Positions 1 to 8,298 of a stretch of 33,118 nt of DNA are shown piece by piece. Numbering within the stretch: the stretch's first letter is position 1; the number at the start of each line of letters is the position of its first letter. This DNA is from Algoriphagus ratkowskyi (GTDB lineage Bacteria > Bacteroidota > Bacteroidia > Cytophagales > Cyclobacteriaceae): positions 1 through 33,118 of the forward strand of contig NZ_MSSV01000036.1 in the NCBI RefSeq assembly GCF_002150505.1. The letters run 5' to 3'. The position numbers and the translations under genes are program-made. Under the pieces are notes generated by a model. That model made no database searches, had not been told where the DNA came from, and saw nothing but the letters and a program-made list of their open reading frames with translations.

Positions 1-119
1 TTTTTCCAAATCTCAATTTTAGAGTAATTCCCCGAAAGATATTCTTTGATCATTTCTTCCCGCTCAGCCCAACTCAGAGATCCTATGCCCCTTGTTCTTT
101 TTTCTTTTTGTCGTTTCAT
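1..119 (-). CDS. IS3-type transposase OrfA-like protein, N-terminal part, cut by window edge
   Basis: A minus-strand frame opens with ATG at 119-117 and stays open to base 1, giving 39 codons that begin MKRQKEKRTRGIG and continue with SLSWAEREEMIKEYLSG. This Lys/Arg-rich start followed by a helix-turn-helix-like segment resembles the first ORF (DNA-binding subunit) of IS3-family elements found in Bacteroidota; that assignment is from family knowledge and could not be tested. If right, the protein binds the IS ends and acts with OrfB made by frameshifting, which would lie outside the window. Bases 120-160 would hold the element end, but no clear terminal inverted repeat is visible. It could also be an orphan fragment. 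Confidence 0.5.
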   Translation of the reverse strand, partial: MKRQKEKRTRGIGSLSWAEREEMIKEYLSGNYSKIEIWK

Positions 120-160
120 TGTAGTTTACTTTGTGTAAACTTAATTCAGGACAAGTCACT

Positions 161-1011
161 GGGGTACAAAATACATCATCAACCAAGATCCAATCAGTCC
201 CAAAAGCATGACAATTTTTATTTAGGGTTTTAATTAGTCCCAAAGGGACGACCAATTTATAGCCCAGGGTTTTAACCCTGGGTTAATAGAATCCATCGCC
301 TTCAATCTCTGGCGCAGAGCCATAGTGAGAATTCATAGTCTTCGCCAGAGGTGGAAATGAGATTCCCGATTGAAAAATATCGATGAAAGAACACCTATGT
401 ATTCGGCGTATTCATTAATCAAGATTCAATCGGTCCCATAACAACTACAATTCTGAATCTAGCAGAGCCTAAACTCCCCCTTTGAATTCGTATTCAAATT
501 TGGAAATGAATGTTTGAAAAAGGGGGCAAGGGGGATTTTTATTCTGGGGTAAAAAACACATCATCAACCAAGATCCAATCTGACCCAACGCATGACTATT
601 TTGTAGCCTAGGGTTTCAATCACTCCCAAAGGGACGACCAATTAATAGCCCAGGGTTTTAACCCTGGGTAAAATAATATCCGAAATCTTCAGTCTCTGGC
701 GCAGAGCCATAGTGAAAATTCATAGTCTTCGCCAGAGGTGGAAATGAGATTCCCGATTGAAAAATATCGATGAAATAACACCTATGTATTCGGCGTATTC
801 ATTAATCAAGATTCAATCGGTCCCATAACAACTACAATTCTGAATCTAGCAGAACCTAAACTCCCCCTTTGAATTCGTATTCAAATTTGGAATTGAATGT
901 TTGAAAAAGGGGGCAAGGGGGATTTTTATTCTGAGCTAAAATATGCACCATCTACCAAGATCCAATCAGTCCCAAAGGACGACCAATTAATAGCCCAGGG
1001 TTTTAACCCTG
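161..1011. repeat. Tandem array of a ~385-bp intergenic unit, 2.2 copies
   Basis: Copy 1 runs from about 161 to 545, copy 2 from about 546 to 932, and a shortened third copy from about 933 to 1011. The offset is 385-387 bp with few substitutions and small indels. Each full unit contains three foldback modules: CCCAGGGTTTTAACCCTGGG (263-282, 649-668; truncated at 994-1011), CTCTGGCG pairing with CGCCAGAG (307-314 with 343-350 in copy 1), and a C5...G5 module starting CTCCCCCTTTGAATTC (474-535 in copy 1). No plausible gene lies inside. The hairpin-rich units resemble REP/BIME-type repeats. Confidence 0.85.
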
Positions 1012-1023
1012 CAATCAAAAGTA

Positions 1024-1057
1024 AAAGGGATTAAAAAATTTTATAAAAAGTCCCTTT
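1024..1057. other. AT-rich stem-loop upstream of the first membrane-protein gene
   Basis: AAAGGGA at 1024-1030 can pair with TCCCTTT at 1051-1057 across a 20-nt A/T loop. It lies just after the truncated third repeat copy. The rest of 1012-1378 holds only this hairpin, the terminator-like hairpin at 1139 and the heptamer array at 1351; I see no gene there. Function unknown. Confidence 0.3.
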
Positions 1058-1138
1058 AATATTTTCTTAAGAAAAGTAGTGCTTGAAAAGTTGCTTAATC
1101 ACCCTGACATAAAGGTATATAGTGGATCTCAGAAATAT

Positions 1139-1160
1139 ATACCCTATACAGGGTATTTTT
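1139..1160 (+). terminator. Possible intrinsic terminator or attenuator
   Basis: ATACCCT (1139-1145) pairs with AGGGTAT (1150-1156) around a 4-nt loop and is followed by a T run to 1160. On the plus strand this is the form of a Rho-independent terminator. No plus-strand gene precedes it in the window, so it may end transcription coming from the left or act as a leader attenuator for the gene starting at 1379. The stem has only three G-C pairs, so its strength is uncertain. Confidence 0.4.
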
Positions 1161-1350
1161 CATTGTAAAAGACATAAAGTTCTCCACATAATTGTGTTTT
1201 TAAAAGGTTTGTTATGGATATTCTACCTTTATCTAACAGAATTAAACTAATAATTCTCAAAATTCTCGGTACCTTTTTACCTTTCTATCACAAAATTCCA
1301 ACAAGCATTTGCCAAAGACTTCGATCACAATAGTTAGCTGGACGAAGTAA

Positions 1351-1378
1351 CCAACAACCAACATCTACTTCCGACGTA
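1351..1378 (+). repeat. Short, degenerate heptamer array directly before a TTG start
   Basis: Four 7-nt steps (CCAACAA, CCAACAT, CTACTTC, CGACGTA) fill the 28 nt up to the TTG at 1379. The first two are canonical for this window's C/A-rich heptamer family; the last two are degenerate and would not be noticed without the other arrays. Confidence 0.6.
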
Positions 1379-2911
1379 TTGATCAAAATTCTAACAGGAT
1401 TTACATTTTTATCACTTCTCCTCATTCTTTTTGGGATGAATCGAGGCTTTGACTTTTCGGATGAAGGACTTTATGTACTGCTGGCAGATCCTAATCAGCA
1501 GAATCTTGGCGGTATTTTCAATTATGATTTTTTCTTTAAGTTGATTCACCTAGCAACAGGCCTGGAATTTGGAATTGTAGGTTTACGCGCACTTCGCTTG
1601 CTGGGCTACTTTTTAGCTGCTTTTGGCTTAGTTGTTTTTTGGAAAAACATCTATCCAACCCAAAAACTTACAATCCCTGTTTTTATACTCTCGCTTGCAG
1701 GTTTATTTGCGGGCTACGGGTTTCTGCCGCCAAGCTTATCCTACAACTCGATATCAGTAGTTGCCGCATGCTTATGGCTAGCGATAGTTTCCAAGAAAGA
1801 GATTAAATCATTCGATTGGGTTCTTTTAAGCTTGGTATTCCTATCCTTGTTTTACTCCAAGATCACCGTATGCCTTACTTTGGGTCTGTTGACTTTTACG
1901 TATTTCTTTCTGAAAAAATCCTACACTATACTAAAGGCTCTGCTCTTTATATCGCCATTCTTAATATTCGAGTGGCTATTTTATATTCTCTTTCAAGAAA
2001 ATGCCTTGACCAGAATGATCGGGGAATATGGGTTTCTCCAACAGCGAGAGGACTACGGCCTAGCACTTCTACTTAAATACACAGCGGTAGGAGGATTCTG
2101 GACACTCTTAGCAGGAATTCTTTTTTTTGTAGCAGCCAAAGTCAAAAAGCTTGATTACAAATTCTATAGCTACGTCCTGATCTTAGCCTTGATCTCAGTG
2201 ATCTTGGTGTTTTACTTCACCTTTATCACTTCTGGATGGAGCCATATTGTTCTTTTGATCACATTCGCTGGGATTTGTTGGCAACTCGGGCAATCGAATA
2301 GGAAGGACTTCAATACGCAAGAGTTATTTTTCATAGCAGTTTTACTGTTGATTCCTTTTCTACTTCATTTTGGAAGTAATGTGTACTGGATGAGATTAGG
2401 GATTCATTACTGGGTTTTCTGGCTTCTGGCCTTTGCAATGTTGATTCACAAAAAGCCCCACCTTTACCAAAATTCCTCTTATACTTTTGCCTCCTTTACC
2501 TCCCTAGTTTTGGTTACCTTCGGTATATGGATAACGCCCTATGAAGGATCGTATCTTTGGGATGCTACTGAAAAATGGGAATACAAGCCTGGAAAATTTG
2601 TTTACTTATCTCTACCTCAGAATGAATTTCTCAGCATGCTTGATTCTGAAATACAGAAATCAAATCCCTCCAAAATCATCTCGGTATACCGTAATCCAGG
2701 TTTGCTCTATATGTTGGGTGATAATCCCCTGTATTCCCCAGGTTATTGGAAACCTTCACAGGCAAAAATGTTTTTGAAAACAGGATCAGAATTGGATATG
2801 ATACTTTTTAATGAATTGGAAGATTTCCCCTTTGAGCCTTCGGACTGGGCTGTTCAAAAGCAGTTGATTCAACCCAAGGGAGAAAAATTACTAATTCTAT
2901 GGAGAAAGTAA
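1379..2911 (+). CDS. Polytopic membrane protein, GT-C glycosyltransferase type
   Basis: The 510-residue protein has many hydrophobic segments (about 10-12) and an acidic Asp-Glu pair at residues 28-29 (FSDEG) just after the first membrane helix. That is the hallmark position of the catalytic acid in GT-C glycosyltransferases such as the GT39/ArnT group. It also has a PPSLSYNS motif near residue 118, and a soluble C-terminal tail after the last helix. By family logic it would transfer sugar from a polyprenyl-phosphate donor at the periplasmic face; substrate and acceptor are unknown. The TTG start follows a heptamer array with no Shine-Dalgarno. Its stop overlaps the next gene by 13 nt, indicating one operon with the next two membrane proteins. 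Confidence 0.65.
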   Translation: MIKILTGFTFLSLLLILFGMNRGFDFSDEGLYVLLADPNQQNLGGIFNYDFFFKLIHLATGLEFGIVGLRALRLLGYFLAAFGLVVFWKNIYPTQKLTIPVFILSLAGLFAGYGFLPPSLSYNSISVVAACLWLAIVSKKEIKSFDWVLLSLVFLSLFYSKITVCLTLGLLTFTYFFLKKSYTILKALLFISPFLIFEWLFYILFQENALTRMIGEYGFLQQREDYGLALLLKYTAVGGFWTLLAGILFFVAAKVKKLDYKFYSYVLILALISVILVFYFTFITSGWSHIVLLITFAGICWQLGQSNRKDFNTQELFFIAVLLLIPFLLHFGSNVYWMRLGIHYWVFWLLAFAMLIHKKPHLYQNSSYTFASFTSLVLVTFGIWITPYEGSYLWDATEKWEYKPGKFVYLSLPQNEFLSMLDSEIQKSNPSKIISVYRNPGLLYMLGDNPLYSPGYWKPSQAKMFLKTGSELDMILFNELEDFPFEPSDWAVQKQLIQPKGEKLLILWRK

Positions 2912-4395
2912 GCGCTACCCAATTTGTTCGGATTTGGGCAACTCTGGGGCTGCTGGCCTTAATCCTAATTTGGTTTCTCCCTTGGCGATTCCAAACCAAT
3001 GACGATGAAATCATGATGTGGCTGGTCTCCGGAGCCTACACCGGTACCCCAGAATCTTTTGCTGTCTTTATTCACCCAATCCTTAGCTGGGTTTTCGCCA
3101 AGCTCTATACACTCTTTCCCGAAATTCCCTGGTATCCGCTTACCTGGTTCGGAGCAATGTATATGAGCTATATTATTTCGCTTGAATTGATATGGAAAAG
3201 AAAGTCTGATCAGATCCAACGCCATTGTTGGTCTCTGTTTCTATTTGCTTTTTTAATCCATTTCACATTTTTTCTCCAATTTTCAATTGTTGCAGCCTTT
3301 TTAGCATCAGCAGGTTTACTCGCAAGAATTTTAAAAACCCAAGGTTTGAAATTCCAAGTGAAACTTTACTGGACTGACTTGCTAATCGTTCTTGGTTTCT
3401 TAATTCGCTATGAGGTTCCTTTTCTGATTTTAGCGGGTTTGCTAAGTTTAAATTTTATCCTCCGACAGAAAAGAGTTTTCACTGCGGCATTAATTCCTAT
3501 TTTGTTTCTATGTATATCTGTGGGTTTCACTCAGCTGTGGATTCATCAACAGGGATTGGGTGAATTTCAAAAGTTGAATACCCTAAGGTCTCAAGTGTTT
3601 GACCATCCAGTGCTACAATTGATGAAGGATGGTTTCAAAAATGAAGACCCAAACCTATATTTCTTTGCGAATGGATTAATAGACTTCCAGAGAGACGAGC
3701 TTAGTGTTGAGAAAATGGAGACATGGAAAGTTAGTTTAGATCAAGCTAGGTTTCCCTTATATCAACCAACATGGATAATTCAGTCTTTTCGGACTTTTCT
3801 CGAACACGAACGGTTTTTCATTGCCTTGATTTCATTCTTCCTCATTTTCGGCACTTTTATTTTTCGAACAAAAGTGATTTACTTAGCACTGACGCTATTC
3901 TTTATCGCTTTAGTTCTTTCCCCTTTTTACCTGCTTAAAGTTCAGATCTATGCGATTCTATTTCTTACACTTATTTCTGCCTGCTTTTTACTCCCCGAAA
4001 AATCATTTCTTTCAAATACGAAAATTATTTATCCAATTTCAATCATCTTGATACTATTACTAGGTGTTCATTTCACGTCCTTTTTTAAGAGTAAGGCAAA
4101 TCTTGTATCCTCCCGTTCTCTAGACGAGAATTTACTTAACCTAAGGAATGATGGCTATGAGAGAATCTATTTGATAGGTGCGGGATCAATCCTTAGAGAG
4201 TATAGATTTGCAAAGAATATCCCATTCAAATTATTAGGATGGCCTACTTTTCTAGAAGGAAGTCAATTTACTGATTCTAATAAAACCGCATATTTAATAG
4301 ATAATAATACTTATTCTACTTTTTCTGCCTATTTCAAAAAGCATGAAGAGCAACAGATCTTAATGGACGACTATATTCTTTTGGATTTAAAATGA
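2899..4395 (+). CDS. Polytopic membrane protein, GT-C-like
   Basis: The 498-residue protein has about ten hydrophobic helices and an acidic cluster NDDE at residues 34-37 after helix 1, followed by a His-Pro (FIHPIL) near residue 59. This layout matches GT-C enzymes in general but no specific family is recognised. The C-terminal ~90 residues are hydrophilic and may form a small periplasmic domain. The ATG lies inside the end of the upstream gene and the TGA overlaps the next ATG (ATGA), so the three membrane genes are probably translationally coupled. It may transfer a sugar to a lipid-linked glycan; an unrelated membrane function is not excluded. Confidence 0.55.
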   Translation: MEKVSATQFVRIWATLGLLALILIWFLPWRFQTNDDEIMMWLVSGAYTGTPESFAVFIHPILSWVFAKLYTLFPEIPWYPLTWFGAMYMSYIISLELIWKRKSDQIQRHCWSLFLFAFLIHFTFFLQFSIVAAFLASAGLLARILKTQGLKFQVKLYWTDLLIVLGFLIRYEVPFLILAGLLSLNFILRQKRVFTAALIPILFLCISVGFTQLWIHQQGLGEFQKLNTLRSQVFDHPVLQLMKDGFKNEDPNLYFFANGLIDFQRDELSVEKMETWKVSLDQARFPLYQPTWIIQSFRTFLEHERFFIALISFFLIFGTFIFRTKVIYLALTLFFIALVLSPFYLLKVQIYAILFLTLISACFLLPEKSFLSNTKIIYPISIILILLLGVHFTSFFKSKANLVSSRSLDENLLNLRNDGYERIYLIGAGSILREYRFAKNIPFKLLGWPTFLEGSQFTDSNKTAYLIDNNTYSTFSAYFKKHEEQQILMDDYILLDLK

Positions 4396-5558
4396 AAGAA
4401 TTTTTCATATTTAGACAGCGTTCGATATTTAACCTAATCATAGTTTCCATTTTCGGAATCACGAATTATTTTTTGATTAGATATATTCCTTCTATTGATA
4501 TTAAAGATCATAATTTATTTCTAATCGATTATTTGGAAGCTGGGCTTTTCCCAATTCCACCTGGCTATTACTTTTTAGTTTATATCCTTGATTTTATTTT
4601 TCATTTCAAATACCCCTTTGTCGTTAGTTCATTTCTAGTTCTAACATTTTTCCTTTGGTGGAAATACCATCTGGTTTATAATTGGTTGGAAAAAGACTTA
4701 GCCTTTAACTCGATTACTCTATTTTTCCTAGCAGCAAGCTTCCTATTTCTCAGCCCAGTATTTATCCCGGTAATTGATGGTGATTTCTGGTATTTGGGAA
4801 AGTTCGCGCAGACCATCTGGCATAATTCCACTCTTATTGCCTCCTTTCCCTTTTGTATCCTTCTCTTCAAAAGAAGCTTTAACTGGTTTGAATCACGAAG
4901 CAATAAAGATTATTTCCAACTTTTCGTATATGGTTTAGCAATTCTCCTGATCAAGCCTAGCTTCTTGTTTTGTTATGTCCCTGCATTGCCTGTTTATGTT
5001 TTTTTGAGGGAAAAAGGAATTTCAGCTCTTGTTTGGAAATCTCTGGGACTGAGTGTCTTACTTTTCTTTTTGATACTTGTGGAGAAATTTCTAATCTTTT
5101 CCTGGGATCCTATGATCCAAGAACTGTATTCCGCAGGTGAGGTGTCTGAGGTGGTGATTAATCCTTTTTTAGTGTGGCTTCACTTTTCAGATCAACCTGT
5201 TTTCGACTTTGTTTCAAGCATTCCCATGATTATGATGTTCTTGATTCTTTGGGGCAAACGGGCATTTGATTCATCTTACTTCTATTTCTCACTTATTTCC
5301 CTCTTTTTTGCGCTAATGATTTATGCGGTTTTTGCAGAGTCTGGATTTCGGGAACTGCATGGGAATTTCTACTGGCAAATACCTATAGCACTATTTTTAA
5401 CGCATTTGAGTATCCTGATTACTTTAGCTAAAGAATATGTGAATAAGGATAGGAGAGCATCAAGTCGAGTAATTGTTATGATCCTCATTTATCTTGTCCA
5501 AGTAAGCTTTGGTATTGCTTATTGGCTAAGAATCTTTACTGGACTTACCTTAAGTTGA
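4392..5558 (+). CDS. Polytopic membrane protein, possibly GT-C-like
   Basis: The 388-residue hydrophobic protein has roughly ten membrane segments. After helix 1 it carries SIDIKDHNLF (residues 34-43) and then FPIPPGYYFLVY, an Asp/His-containing loop followed by a Pro-Pro-Gly-Tyr-Tyr helix start similar to other GT-C proteins; the match is by layout only. It starts with the ATGA overlap to the preceding gene and ends inside the 3' end of the convergent gene at 5519-6892, with a 40-bp coding overlap. Such a tail-to-tail overlap leaves no room for a terminator between them, so antisense interference between the two transcripts is possible. Confidence 0.5.
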   Translation: MKEFFIFRQRSIFNLIIVSIFGITNYFLIRYIPSIDIKDHNLFLIDYLEAGLFPIPPGYYFLVYILDFIFHFKYPFVVSSFLVLTFFLWWKYHLVYNWLEKDLAFNSITLFFLAASFLFLSPVFIPVIDGDFWYLGKFAQTIWHNSTLIASFPFCILLFKRSFNWFESRSNKDYFQLFVYGLAILLIKPSFLFCYVPALPVYVFLREKGISALVWKSLGLSVLLFFLILVEKFLIFSWDPMIQELYSAGEVSEVVINPFLVWLHFSDQPVFDFVSSIPMIMMFLILWGKRAFDSSYFYFSLISLFFALMIYAVFAESGFRELHGNFYWQIPIALFLTHLSILITLAKEYVNKDRRASSRVIVMILIYLVQVSFGIAYWLRIFTGLTLS

Positions 5559-6892
5559 CCATCCTCTTCTAGTAGATGATGAGTAGGTAGTAGCATTTTA
5601 ATTTCATAATAAGGCAAAATATATCGAATAGGACGGTTTTCTGAATTTCTTATGGGAAGTTGATCTAATGCATAATCTTTCAGAATCTGCCTGTCTATTA
5701 GGATCAATGCTTGGTCTAGTTCAAGCAATTTTTCTTGAGTTGAATTACTTATGGCTATCATCTCAGAATTGACACGGTAATTAATGATTTTCTCACATAA
5801 GGGGAGAATCAGGATAAAGGAAATGACTCCAATCACCACTAGACTTTTTGAAATTACCTTCTGATAGCCAGTGGCCAGCATGCTGAGGTTTATAAATAAA
5901 ACCATGGGGCTGTACATCCTGAACTCCACCCAGTCATAATTTTTGTATAAAACCATCGTAAACAAAAAGATAACTCCGAAAATCACCAACCCAACTTGAG
6001 TCACTCTATCTTTTCTGAATACAATCAATGCAAGAAGAACAGAAAGAAGCATCCAGATCTTCTGGACTGTGTAAAATTTCCCTTCCGTATAAGTCATAGC
6101 GAAGTAAATATTTCTCTTCACGTTGAAAAAAAGCGAATTCATCACCTCAGTATATTTTTGAGCTTGAATCAGCTCACCAACTCCCGAGAAGGTGTTTGGC
6201 ACCTGCTCATGAACAGAGATTTGTACTCCATAGGAGATTCCTAGTGCAAGCAGTATTAGTCCAAATCCTAGTTTCCAGTTGATTTTTTCGGGAAAAACCA
6301 TCAAACCCACCAGTCCAAAAAACCAAGTACTTCGAATCAAACCTAATACAAAGATCAAAGAAATCAACAGCAAAAAATCCTGCCTATTTTGGCTCTTATG
6401 ATATCTTTTAAATTGAAGGAAAAGCAAAATACCCCCTGCAATTTGAATCAACTCGGGTAAAAAGCTAAAAGAGTAAAATAACGTAATAGGAGATCCTAAG
6501 ATTAAAACGACTTGTAAGAATTTAACCCGCAAACTTGTTTCTTTTTGTAAGACTAAAAGAACTATTGCACCTATTACAAAGGAGAAATTGACCAGGGGAA
6601 TCAGTGGGCCATACCATCCTGTCAGCTTGGCGATAAAACCATAAAGCAACGGGTATCCAGGCCCATGTGCATCCACGCCCCAAAGTCTCGAACCAAAGCC
6701 ACTATAGGTAAACGGAGCCTTAAAACTTAGGGATTTTGCAAAACTTTCAGCGTTCTTAAAATAGAAAAATTCATCTCCGTAGTAAGGCGAATAGCTAAAG
6801 TCTATAAAGGAGAAAAAATAAAGGTAAATCCCGCAAACCCCCAGAATCAACAATAATAGAAAATGGGAAGCTTGGATCTTGCGTGGTTTCAT
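5519..6892 (-). CDS. Polytopic membrane glycosyltransferase, GT39/GT-C type
   Basis: The 457-residue protein has an N-terminal helix (residues 10-30), then YYGDEFFYF with Asp-Glu at 40-41, and a loop with HGPGYPLLYG (76-85) before the next helices. This DE plus His-x-Pro-x-Tyr arrangement is typical of PMT/ArnT-like GT-C enzymes, which use polyprenyl-phosphate sugars in the periplasm. It ends with about 70 hydrophilic residues. It is the only gene of the left cluster on the minus strand and overlaps its convergent neighbour by 40 bp. The acceptor cannot be told from sequence. Confidence 0.65.
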   Translation of the reverse strand: MKPRKIQASHFLLLLILGVCGIYLYFFSFIDFSYSPYYGDEFFYFKNAESFAKSLSFKAPFTYSGFGSRLWGVDAHGPGYPLLYGFIAKLTGWYGPLIPLVNFSFVIGAIVLLVLQKETSLRVKFLQVVLILGSPITLFYSFSFLPELIQIAGGILLFLQFKRYHKSQNRQDFLLLISLIFVLGLIRSTWFFGLVGLMVFPEKINWKLGFGLILLALGISYGVQISVHEQVPNTFSGVGELIQAQKYTEVMNSLFFNVKRNIYFAMTYTEGKFYTVQKIWMLLSVLLALIVFRKDRVTQVGLVIFGVIFLFTMVLYKNYDWVEFRMYSPMVLFINLSMLATGYQKVISKSLVVIGVISFILILPLCEKIINYRVNSEMIAISNSTQEKLLELDQALILIDRQILKDYALDQLPIRNSENRPIRYILPYYEIKMLLPTHHLLEEDGQLKVSPVKILSQ

Positions 6893-7055
6893 TCTATACA
6901 GTTAGCGAAATCAGCCGAAATGCACTTCTCTCTGCCTAATACCTAAAGATTGAGAATTTAAAATCATTCTCCAATCCAAAAGTTCTGTCGAGATGTATTA
7001 AAGAAGCTTCTAAGAATTTATTTGCTTTTATCCTTAGTGGGATTAAATTTGTCTA

Positions 7056-7078
7056 ACTGAGTCAAAAAATTACTCGGT
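7056..7078. repeat. Dispersed 23-nt inverted element, copy 1
   Basis: ACTGAGT and ACTCGGT are separated by 9 A/T-rich bases. The same design recurs, reverse-complemented, at 11995-12017 (ACCGAGT-N9-ACTCAGT), and a diverged copy is at 10066-10087. All three lie downstream of a gene and beside repeat arrays. Confidence 0.55.
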
Positions 7079-7109
7079 CAGCTAGTTCCCAAAAGTGGGA
7101 GTGACCGAG
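7064..7109 (-). terminator. Intrinsic terminator after the four-helix-bundle gene
   Basis: Read on the minus strand, CTCGGTCA (7109-7102) pairs with TGACCGAG (7080-7073), with an inner CCCA/TGGG stem, and is followed by an U-run from the A6 at 7064-7069. It lies about 80 nt past the stop codon at 7187, so it should end that transcript before the next minus-strand gene. Confidence 0.55.
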
Positions 7110-7186
7110 CAGCGCTGTTAAAAGTTATTGGTTCTTAGTTGTTCTTCAACAGTCTTTCCCTTAAAGTTCGAAAAGAGTTGTTGGTT

Positions 7187-7555
7187 TTATGATTTCCAAT
7201 TGGCTCTGACATACTCAGTGAAATTGTGAATTTTGCCGCCGAGTAGATCATAGTCTTTCGCTAATTCTTCAGCTTCTAAAGATAGTTGCGGATACAACGC
7301 TACTATTTTCTCCAAATGGCTTATCGTTTCTAATCCACTGGCCTCAGAATAAACTAGAAATTTGATTAAATCATTCTTGTAGGTTCTTCTTCCATATCCC
7401 TCTACAACATTAGTGTTAACAGAATTTGAGGACCTTCTTAGTTGACTGCCCAATTCGAATAATTCATAATTAGGGAGTTTCATGGAAAAACGATGGGTGT
7501 TGATAAACAGGTTGAAGCTGATTTTATATATGTCCAAGTCTCTGTAGCTGCTCAT
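7187..7555 (-). CDS. Four helix bundle protein (S23 / 23S rRNA intervening-sequence protein family)
   Basis: The 122-residue, fully helical protein has the family hallmarks: an N-terminal YRDLDIYKISFNL, the central RRSSNSVNTNVVEGYG (residues 40-55) and KNDLIKFLVYSEASGLET (60-77). These proteins form pentameric four-helix-bundle assemblies. Their genes were first noticed inside 23S rRNA intervening sequences, but most lie as single genes scattered through Bacteroidota genomes, and their biochemical role is not established. Here it is alone on the minus strand, with its own terminator. The divergently placed CCAACAA array (7624-7693) begins 68 nt from its start codon and belongs to the plus-strand gene. 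ATG start. Confidence 0.85.
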   Translation of the reverse strand: MSSYRDLDIYKISFNLFINTHRFSMKLPNYELFELGSQLRRSSNSVNTNVVEGYGRRTYKNDLIKFLVYSEASGLETISHLEKIVALYPQLSLEAEELAKDYDLLGGKIHNFTEYVRANWKS

Positions 7556-7623
7556 AGCGAATATGGTTAAGGTTATGAATTTAATTTTTAATTATTCAGA
7601 CTATTAAGTTAATAACTCCCTAG

Positions 7624-7693
7624 CCAACAACCAACAACCCAGAACCAACAACCCAGAACCAACAACCCACAACCAACAACCCACAACCCACAG
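7624..7693 (+). repeat. Ten perfect-register C/A-rich heptamers ending at the TTG start
   Basis: The units are CCAACAA, CCAACAA, CCCAGAA, CCAACAA, CCCAGAA, CCAACAA, CCCACAA, CCAACAA, CCCACAA, CCCACAG. The last base is 7693 and the TTG start of the next gene is 7694. The tract is almost free of G and T, so it cannot fold on itself. Confidence 0.9.
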
Positions 7694-8200
7694 TTGCTCG
7701 AATCCCTAGTCACTTCCAAAACCCGCATCAAACTTCTCCTGAAGTTCTTTTCCCATGCCAATTCAGGTTACCTGCGTGCACTGGCCAAGGAGTTTGATGA
7801 GTCCACCAATTCCGTCAGAGTCGAACTGAATCGCCTGACAGAAGCTGGCTTGCTCGTCTCCGAAGAAGATGGGAAAACAAAGCTTTATAAGGCCAACCAG
7901 GACCATCCTTTTTTTACCGAAATCACAAACATGGTTTCCAAATTCCTTGGTCTAGATGACCTTATGGAGCGAATAGTAAAGAGAATGGGAGACGTAGATA
8001 AAGCATACATCATAGGAGATTATGCCAAAGGCATAGACTCAGGTACCGTTCATATGATTCTCATCGGTAAAGAGCTAGATACCAAGTACCTAGATTTCAT
8101 AAGAGAAAAAACCTACGAAAAAGTCCATCGCAAAGTAGAAGTATCCATCCTTGCCACCGACCCAGGAGATATTCATGGAATTCTGGTTTACGGAAAGTAG
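7694..8200 (+). CDS. Winged-helix regulator with nucleotidyltransferase-like C-terminal domain
   Basis: Residues 5-68 of the 168-residue protein form a winged helix: TSKTRIKLLLKFF, the recognition region ESTNSVRVELNRLTEAGLL, then a wing KTKLYKANQDHP. Residues 100-165 (VDKAYIIGDYAKGIDSGTVHMILIG) resemble the core of MNT-type nucleotidyltransferases (GSxAxGxxxxxSDIDL), but the paired catalytic aspartates are missing (DSG and HMILIG instead), so this half is probably a non-catalytic ligand or protein-binding module. Related proteins occur at the head of Bacteroidota polysaccharide clusters, which fits a local regulator role; that is inference. The TTG start directly abuts the heptamer array, and homologous N-termini of the type MLESLITSKTRIKLL support it. 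Confidence 0.7.
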   Translation: MLESLVTSKTRIKLLLKFFSHANSGYLRALAKEFDESTNSVRVELNRLTEAGLLVSEEDGKTKLYKANQDHPFFTEITNMVSKFLGLDDLMERIVKRMGDVDKAYIIGDYAKGIDSGTVHMILIGKELDTKYLDFIREKTYEKVHRKVEVSILATDPGDIHGILVYGK

Positions 8201-8208
8201 ATTAGAGA

Positions 8209-8226
8209 TCCCGATAGCTATCGGGA
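8209..8226. repeat. 18-bp perfect palindrome TCCCGATAGCTATCGGGA, copy 1
   Basis: It lies 8 nt past the stop of the regulator gene. A second complete copy is at 12212-12229, and partial copies (CGATAGCTATCG plus a one-sided GGGA) are at 12260-12274 and 32826-32840. It looks like a dispersed REP-type palindrome. Confidence 0.8.
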
Positions 8227-8232
8227 GAAACC

Positions 8233-8266
8233 AGAGACTAGAGACTAGAGACTAGAGACTAGAGAC
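8233..8266 (+). repeat. AGAGACT heptamer array, 4.9 copies
   Basis: Four exact AGAGACT units plus AGAGAC. It sits between the palindrome at 8209 and the C/A-rich array at 8269. Confidence 0.9.
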
Positions 8267-8268
8267 AA

Positions 8269-8296
8269 CCAACAACCAACAACCCACAACCCACCC
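8269..8296 (+). repeat. Four C/A-rich heptamers two bases before a TTG start
   Basis: CCAACAA, CCAACAA, CCCACAA, CCCACCC, then AA and the TTG at 8299. Same family as 7624-7693. Confidence 0.85.
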
Positions 8297-8298
8297 AA

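Larger units (their letters stand above)
6893..7186. other. Intergenic region with terminator, no gene seen
   Basis: This 294-bp gap separates two minus-strand genes. It contains the terminator hairpin at 7064-7109 and one copy of the ACTGAGT-N9-ACTCGGT element (7056-7078). A short G/T-rich patch around 7126-7175 (AGTTATTGG, AGTTGTTGG) is the reverse complement of the C/A-rich heptamer motif. No open frame of note. Confidence 0.6.

Noticed and set aside
64..255. Minus-strand open frame of 63 codons
   Set aside because: It runs through repeat DNA and overlaps the better-supported orfA-like frame starting at 119.
1190..1230. Bacteroidota-type promoter (TTG ... TAnnTTTG)
   Set aside because: Some similarity near AAAGGTTTG, but spacing and the -33 element do not fit.
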